64,000 nt of DNA from Dipylidium caninum (lineage: Eukaryota > Platyhelminthes > Cestoda > Cyclophyllidea > Dipylidiidae). Shown here piece by piece: positions 50,001-59,000 of the stretch (positions are counted from its first letter, which is position 1; each line of letters begins with the position of its first letter). The notes under the pieces were generated by a model. The model did not search any database. It was not told the DNA's origin and saw only the letters and a program-made list of their open reading frames with translations. The stretch spans positions 639,501-703,500 of the forward strand of contig QEYB01000282.1 of assembly GCA_017562135.1 (NCBI GenBank), given 5' to 3'. The translations under genes and the position numbers were made by a program.

Positions 50001-53000
50001 GTTAGTCTAGACTATTTAGTCGCAGGTTTGCGTGTCCAAGTCGCAGTTGGTGGAACTTACGTTTGACGACCAGACGTGCCGAGGTGGTCTTCTTGGCGAC
50101 CTTGCAAGTATACGTTGCATCGTCGTCCATTGTGATGTTCTTAATCTTCAAAATCCTCTTCAATCGTGACTCCGTCAGAATCTCATACTTGTCGCCGGCT
50201 ACAATTGGCTACGAAGTGGAAAAAACGCCAAAGTGTGTCACTTGTTGTGCATATGTCAAATAAACAAAGTCCACTAACTCTTCAGTGTCTAGGAGAGTTT
50301 CAAAATGTCTGCGAGGACAGTGAGGAGACCTCCAGAGTCCGTCTTGTGCTGGTGTGTGTGCTTATGGAGCAACTCACCTCACTATTTTTGAACCATTGCA
50401 CCTCAGCGTCGCGGTCGGAGACCTCACATTCAAAAGTGGCGAGTGGATCTGTCTCCAGAGCGTTTTGCTGTTTGAGTTCGCGATTGAAAAACCAGTCGGG
50501 ATCTTCTACGGCAACATCTACGAAAGTCTCATCGCCTTCCACCATGCAGCAGTACTCGCCCTCGGCATCTGGTTTAGCTCGGCAGATCTTCAAAATACAT
50601 CGATTCTCTCGTCGCTTCAGCTCAATCTTCCCCGCTACGTACTGAAGGAGAGAAGGTAAGTGTTTGTTGTGCATGACAGAGTCGCTAAAAAGGTCGAGCG
50701 ATGATGGATGTAATCTGACAACCTTGAAAAGTTTCTGACAAGAGAATGTTCTGACGTCAGTTCACCGTAAGAGAAGACTGCTTCTGTTTCCTGACAGGTC
50801 TTTATAAGAACGAAAGCCATCAAAACAGGACGGTTGTGGAGTTTCTTCACAGCGTGACATATATGTGACACCCTCACAGTGGGCCCCTGTGACATGCGGT
50901 CGTGATTACTCGTGTACAGGTGGTAAAAGGATAATGAAAAGAAGGGAGGATGGTCCACACATGGAAGTGGGGCTCTGAGGCGGCCTCTCGCTCGATCCAC
51001 CGCTACTCCTAAACTGACCGGACATTGTGTTCCGCTGGGGAGTTCGGCTAGGAGGACTGGGAAAAAAATGAAACACACACACTGACGTTCTACTCCTCCC
51101 CACCTCCAATCAACGTGCCGAGACGGTCGGATTTGTTTTCCCTGAGGCTGTCGAATACGTCCACGCTTGGGGCGTGAAGTCATGTGGCACAAACAAACAG
51201 TCCTCTTGATGGCCTCATGAATATCACCCGCCCCACCAGAAAGTACACATTATCACACACCTCGGCCGCCGCCGCCCCCAGGCCTTCCGCACCCCACCCT
51301 CTTCCTCCTCCGCACGTCTCCGCACGTCGCCGTCAATGTACTTTTGGTTGGGCAAGAAGGTGCGAGTGGGGCAGTGCAAAGCGCTCTGAGTCCAATAAAA
51401 TCGCCAACGGGACGGAGTGTTCTTGTTTTTCGCCTAAAAACACGACGACCACCCACTGAATTTTCACTTTCTCTATCCTCTCCTCCACCACCTTAACGGA
51501 AGGGTCGTTTTCATCCCTTTCACATTTAGGAGGCCGACCAGCTTATTGCATGTTAAAGCTCTTGTCAACACGGTTATGGACTTGCTTATCACCGAAACAC
51601 GGCTGTGCCGTGTGGCAAGTGATGTTGACGACGGAGGTGTGCCGAAAAGCTGTCGAGGAGGTCGGGGCGAGGAAGAGGGTGGGGCAAAACGCCTTTTGAA
51701 CCATACTAATGCCTAGTTTAGGCACAGATCGACTAACCTCAAGTTTATTCCCCTTATGGTACCACGAGACAGGAGCTCGTGGATCGGAGACAGAGCATTC
51801 CAGGGTGAGATCTTTGCCACGAACCACTTCAGCAGTTTTTGGCAACTTCTGATTGAAGTAGTAATTGTACTTCCGTTCCTCCACGTAGAGCTGGGCGACG
51901 GTGGTAATGTCGTTGCACTTACACGCATACTTGGCCGCGTCCTCCATTGCGATGTTCTTAATTTCCAAAACATATTCATTGCCTTCCCTAGAATCAACGG
52001 AAAGTCGAATTCACTCGTGAAGATGCCGAAAGGCGACCGGACGAGGGGAAGGGGAGCAGCCGAGGGGAGGAGGGAAACTCACTGGAGAAAGTTGTATTTT
52101 GGACCCTGAAATATTTCCAGTTTATTCTTGTACCACCGGAAGCGGGCGTTCGCCTTGACGAAGGTGCACTTCAGTGTGGCCTTGGGTTGGCCCTCCTTCG
52201 CCTTCACATCTTTCAAGTCCTCGAGGAATTTCTCTTTCTCCTGAAACATAAAAAATATAGGGTGGCTGAGTGTTGTCTCACCACCAGAAGGCCAGCTTAT
52301 TTGCCGAGAGAGAGAGGCATTGTAACGTACGATTGGTATTTTTATTTATCACTGTTCAAGGCTTCCTTCTTACTCATTTCGGGTTGACAACCTCTTGTTT
52401 ATTTTTATTTTCGTCGAAAACAAGTAAAAACCATACGCGATTCGCGTCTACGAGTTCAAATTGCATAGTAGCGCGGCTCAACAGGCTTCGAAAAATGCTA
52501 ATGAAGCATTCGGCGATGGAGTCCCTACTGATAGATAAAAGTGCATCATGTTGGATTCAGAAATTTCTTTCTGGTAATTTGAGTATCGCCAAGGCACCTC
52601 GCCTCGAAGAAGATCCCCGGACGACGACTGTGGAACCCGATCCACACACACACAGAGAGAAGTATTCGTGAACTACGAGTGAGTTAACAAAACATCTGCA
52701 TTTAAACACTAAAGTGAAATAGCTTGGCGGCTTTCGATGATTAAGAATGCCTACATAGGGAACTGACAGACCCTTGGAACCATCTGGGTCTGGCAACCTC
52801 TATAATTTTCTGGGATCTCCTTCACTGCCTTCCTGTCCAACTACCCTGTCAGTGGTGGGAGGAATTAAAAAGATGGGTTGAGTGTAAGATGGTTCCCGGT
52901 CTCTGCTGCGATGAAGGCAAAACGCAAGAATGCTTCTACGACCACCTTTGCTTTGATAAACCAGAACCTGGTCTAAAAACCCCTTGGACGGAGATCCAAG

Positions 53001-56000
53001 AGTGGGACTGATGACAAGTGACGCAATTAATAAGTGTGGGATAGAAGTGGTCAAAACCTCAGGACTCACCACTTTGGGAGCCTCACGATGTTTGAGCATC
53101 GGGAAGCCGGGAATGGCCTCCGCGAGGGAGGTGCGTCGACTGCTGGCAGAGTCGCGTCGTGCCTGCAGTTGTTGTTCCAACAATTTGGGATCCAGCAGGC
53201 TGGGCTTCGGCGATGTCCCTCGTGTCTGAAGGGAAAAGAGATAACATTCAGGCCAGCAAATGTTTAAGTTAACCCAGAAAGGAGAATGTGGTAGGAGTGA
53301 GGACAAAATACTCACATCTGAGGTTCGCCGACTCCCGGGCTTCGGTGTGGTCAGTAGATCTGGGGTCGCGTCGTTTGCTCCTGTATTGTCCATTCTACAA
53401 GTATGCATTCAGATTGCATCATTTCGTTAGCGCTAATTTTACTCCCTTCGCCTGATAAATAGCAAAGTTGACAGAGACTGACAATCAAATCCGAGGCTAT
53501 GGTGGGGAGCGGTGGAAGAGTGGTAGAGCGTTTAGTGGAAGAGGCGCTCATGCGGGCTGTTGCATGCACTACGGAGCTAAGAAATCCAACCATGTCTGCG
53601 CCTCAGCCTCCTTCTACGCCAATCACCCAGTGCCCCTCTGCTCTAATCCACAAACTATCCCCCTTGCGGGTGAAGCGCTGACGGGAAATGGTATTCCGGT
53701 GTGCATGGAGTGATGATAGGGGTGGCAGGAAGAGAGGCGAGGATCTTGCAGAAGCGCGACTACTACGCTACGTGGGTGAGTAGAAGGAAACCAGAAGAAC
53801 GGGGAAAGGAAGCAGCGAGGGCGGAAGAAGGGAAGGAGGAGGCAGAGGAACAACTAAATGAACTAATGAGGAAAGGGAAGAAGGACGGGAGGAAGGAAAG
53901 ATGAGGCGATGCCAAACAAGCGATTGTGGATGCCGGGGAAGAGAAGGAAGCAGAGGAGTCCGGTATGTGGAACGAGGCGGGAGTAGAAGTCGAGAAGACA
54001 GGCAGTTTCATTTCTTGTATTTCGTCTCTTGTACACGGGAAAAACACCCGCTCTGGGGGAGTCCCACACCACTGTAAAGCGCGACCTGTCGCTAGAGCGG
54101 GGAGAAAACACCTCCTCCCCGCCCCCAAAAAGAATACCTTAGTAGGCACGCATGGACGAGGCGGCACGAAGGGTGCCCCCCGGCCGACGTCGGTCGTAGC
54201 CGCTTCGGCTAGAAGGAGCCATGGGAGAGATGGGAGTGGAGAAGAGGATAATGCAGTGCAGTGCGGTGTCTGGAAGGGGAGTTGTCGCCTCATCCGCGCG
54301 CTAGCAACGCAACGCGTGGGCTGTGACGGTGGGTGAGGATGGATGCGTGGTGCATGTTGCAGGTTGTGCATGTCTGCGTGCGTTTCAACTCGATGTGCCT
54401 ACAAGGCAAAGAGGAGTGAGGGGTTAGAGACTCACTCCGACCTCAATCACACCGCCAACTTACGCAGCACACCCAAAAACCAGTTGGGATTAACCGTCTA
54501 CTTGCCAGAAAACGGGGAGTGCTGGTGGGGGGGGAGGGGGGGGGCTTTGCCGTACACATTTCACTAAAACAATTAACAACCCAGAATATCTACCTTGTTT
54601 TAGTAAGGTGAATAAGTTTGAGGCGTTGGTGGGAGTGGAACTGGGACTGGGATCGGGAATGCAGGCGGGAATAGGGATGGGGAAGCTGCAAACCTCTTCT
54701 TCGTGTACGCTGATGACCTTCGACTGTCCATCATGCAGTAGAGTCCACGCCGCGCTGTCTTTGATGCTCCCCCAGATTTCAGTTAAACTGTTACCTTCCC
54801 CACGATTCACGCCTCTGTAGATGTCGGGGTGTGTGTGTGTGTGGGTGCGTGTAGTTGTGGGGATTCGTAATGACCTTAAATGAAGGAACGGTAGGCGTGC
54901 AATAATCCCCACCGTTCATTGGACCATTCACCTCGAGAGTGTAAATCGATTTCGGTAGCGTTTGTGTGTGTGTATGTGTGTGATTATGTTGCACCTCTGT
55001 AAGTGTGTGTGTACATCGACAGATTTCTCCCCAAACAAACAATAAAGTGCCGATAAAACGGTTCCCATCTAAAATACGTTTGGCAGGACGCAACAAATCA
55101 TCGTTCCCCCCTGATATCCCTTACACCATCCTCTCGAAGTTCCTTGGCCCCAACTCTACACGCGACTATTTTTGTCCCCATGCTCGAGATTGATGGACTC
55201 ACGGTGTTTGCACCGTCACATTGAAAGTGGCGTTGTCACAAGGTTGCCCTCGCAGAGAGAGCTGGACAGTGTAGGAGCCGGCATCTTCGGGTTTTAAGGA
55301 GCGGATGGTTAGACTGATGGCTTTATTCGCATGGTCCACTTTTGTTATGGCTCGAGGGTCCAGAGTAACATCAACTCCGCGCCGTGAAATCCTCACGTCG
55401 GGGGTCGCTGACCCGCTGTAATTCATCCGCATTGACAATGTCGAGCCTCAAAGAACACAATGGCCGCGGTTATTGTCAGGAAGATGAGGCAAAAGTCTAC
55501 ACGATTGCGGGCCACTCACCTGATTCCTCGGACACGTCGGCGGGCCTAGTGACCAATTTGGGGAGTTCAGGTTCTGTATGCGATAATAAAATGAAAAACA
55601 AAGGGGACTCGTTGGTGAACACTGTTGAGGTCGAGTGGGAAGGAAGGATCCACGCCAGTTAACGGAGTTAACTTGGTGGGGAGGGGATAAGGCGGCTGAA
55701 CTATCCCACTCTTAATCGGTAGCCTAACTTATATTTCGCCAATGGCATGTGCATTGACAAGGAGGTGGCAGTTTGAGTGGATTCCTATCACAGACGTTCA
55801 TTCCTGCACATAAGTGGAGCCGTTAAGCTGTAGGCATGGGGAGTGGAGGTGGGCAGAGATGAGGGGGGAGATGGGAGAGGAGACGCACCGATTTTGATGA
55901 CAAATTGAGCTTTTGTGGAGCCACACGTGTTGGTCACTTCACATTCATAGGTCCCGTTGTCCGCTTCGCTCGCCTAAAAGGAGGCAGTGCAAACGCCCAT

Positions 56001-59000
56001 GCTCAAAGTTCTCTCCACCAGACCGCCTATTCCTTAATCAACAAAGTGATCCCCGAGGCAAATTCTTCCATGCTGTCCACTTGCTAATCAAGAGGCTCAA
56101 CTCACAGATTCCACAGCCAATGTAATGACTGTTTTGGATCCGTCCACACGAATTGATTGTTTGAAACGAGAATCAAGGGTGATAAGTCTGCCGTTCTTCC
56201 GCCACACGACGGTGGGCTCCTGTTCACCGGCGTCGACTGCGAGCTCCACCACAGCCTGCTTCATTGGATAGGTGACTTTGGGAGGTTCGAGAACCTTTGG
56301 CCTGGCAGGAGAACAGACATGAACTCGAGACAACTCGACGTGAGACGACATGAAAGAGCGACGGGGATTCCCCGACCGGAACACCAGGCCCAGAGTCTAC
56401 CTCTACTTGCTCTACCAGATAGTTCAGCACTTCACTCACGCCATCCGTCCTCCTCGACTCAGACTACCTTCGAGCTAACAGGGTACTCTAATGAGGGAGA
56501 ACAGCACTTGATATTTTCATTACCTCCCACTTAGGGAGGACAATGGCTCCATTGCCTCAGCTCGTACGGACTCCAAAGGGACTTTTACCTGGCGAGATCA
56601 TTCAGACGCACTCAAGGGTGGTAAATTCGAAAACATATCCACAGCGGACAGAAGTGAGAGGCACACACAAATTCCGGAACTCACACTTTGATCGTATGCA
56701 CAGCCTTACTCTCGCCCGCCTTGTTCTTTGCATTGCAAATGAAGACATCGGCGTCGACGTCGGAGAAGTTCTGAAATGGATGGTGCACAGCTAAACCACT
56801 CGCTCCCGCCAACATGCCTGCGACACGGAGGCCTTCGCGGGGCCGAGACTCAAGCCTACCAGGATACGGAGGATTTGCACGAAGACGGCCCCCTCGATCC
56901 TGTTGTTCATTTCGTATTTTCCTACCCGCGGTTTTAATTCCACACTTCCCTTAGTCCAAGTGAAGGTTGGTACAGGCACACCGGTACATCGGGCCTCGAT
57001 TACGACGGCTCTGCCCTCTTTACGCACTGAAGAAGGTTGGAATTTCGGCGCCTCGTCCTTCGACGTCTTGGCTGCACAAGGCAAAGGATGAATTATTTAA
57101 CCTAGGCGAGGGGACAACAATCCAGAAGTGCAAGGCATCAGCTACTCTCGACGACACCCCGCCTCTTGCGCTTCATCCTGACGACATGTCTTTAATCTCC
57201 GCTGCACTTTCAGGACGAGTTATGCCAGTTAATTGTTTAGCATTTCGTGAATTTAACCACCACATGAATTATCTTGATGGACAGAAAAACCCAATAGACC
57301 GTGTGAGCTCGAGGGGATGCTGGGAGTGGAGCAAAAATTAGGGAGTTGACCAGTGAAACGTCACACTTTAGCTCTGGTCCGCCTCTTCCCTGACCTCCTC
57401 TGAGGGGGACTGTTACTCTTCGGTGATTCAACACCGATGAAAGCCGTGACGTATCGCGGCGTGAATGAAGTTATCAATCCGCGGGAAGTTTCTTACCCGA
57501 CAGGTTAAGGTTAATTGACGCGTTACTCTCGCCGGCAGAGTTGACGGCCTTAATTTTGTACGCTCCGCCGTCATTCGGTGTGGGAGAGGCAATTCGAATT
57601 TCGCACTCGTAGCTGTCACCACCGGCGTCCTTGTACACAAAGGTCAGTTTTCCGGGTTGTGGAGAAAGTTGACCGTCATTGAGGTAGTAACTCAACTCGG
57701 GCTTCGGATTGCCCTCTAAGCGACAGGCGAGAACAATTTCACCTGTCGCGGGGTCCTTCTTGATAACCGGTTTGTCTGGGAAGAGGGGAGCTTTGGGTTG
57801 GGCCCTTGAGAAATCATAAACAAAAACACAAATTACGAAAAAAAGGGAAGACTTCTTCCCATCTGTGGCGTGAGGTACCTTTTCGAAAAAAATTGGAAAT
57901 TAGTGAGCCAATAAGATCGTTTTTTTAAGCAGAACTGTTATATCTCGTCATTAATTTGCTTCTTCCATTTCAGAATTTGCCCTATACCTCCATAAGACGA
58001 CTTCAGTTTTGAAGGAGAAAATGAATCTCATCAGATAAAATAGCTTACCGCCTGCAATCAGAGCATTAACTAAGCTTTGTCAAATCAAAGTCAAATGAAG
58101 TAGGAGACTGACTTGGCCTGGCCGAGATTGAGTTTAATGTTGGCTGAGGCTTCACCGCTGGCATTTTTGGAAGAAGACAAGGTATTCGCCACCATCGTTG
58201 ACATTTATGTCCGCGATACGCAGAGTGAGGACGTGCTTACTTCCATTGGAGACGGCGTTAATGGTGTACCTCCCGCCGGGATTGATGGTCACGCCAGCCT
58301 TGGACCACTTCACATCTCCGATTGGCTGAGCCTCGAGGATACACTCGAATTCCACTGCTTTGCCAATCTTTCGAATTTTTGTTTGTTCCGTAAACTTCGG
58401 CGCTATTCCTGCCAATAATACAAAGAGTAGCATAAGTTGAAGGGGAGGGGGATTATCAACTCTCCCAACACCCTTGTTTCAAGGACGCATTTCGATTGGT
58501 TGAGCATCCAATTAGATAAGCATCACCACCTTGTCGCTCCCTTAGGAGTGAGGACAAAATAAGTCACTATGGGGAGCCAAACGGTCCCCCACTTCCAGTA
58601 ATGCCCAACGCCTGGAGGGTGACCAAATTTGGTGCCGAAACAGGAGTTGCTCGACTTGGCCCCCTTCCACTCGACACTGTGTCGTGTTCAAGGTACTCAA
58701 ACAAGTGCACTCCTCTTTTCATTCAATAGATAAGGCTACTAGACAGTGAGATCTTAGTCGGACAACCAGCCTTCCTGGGCCGAGTAACTGTGGCCACATG
58801 AAATGATGGCCAACCGAGGAAGAACGTTCAGCGTCGATTGACAGGCGAGTGGGAAGCCAAGTCTGCGTACACACGTTTGTGTGTACATGTGCGTAGCCAT
58901 GTGTGTCTGTCATTGTGGTGAGTGGCATGGGGGAAGGAAGAGAGAATGATGGAAATGGAGGCGAAAACCTGAAATACTGGTGAGGTCAAAGACGCTTCAG

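Noticed and set aside
50635..51192. 185-codon minus-strand frame overlapping an Ig7 exon edge
   Set aside because: It is in a different frame from the real exon, has no domain and lies mostly in intron.
53763..54371. Long minus-strand frame (202 codons) rich in Ser, Phe and Pro
   Set aside because: It is the complement of a purine-rich tract, lacks splice phase with neighbours and has no domain.
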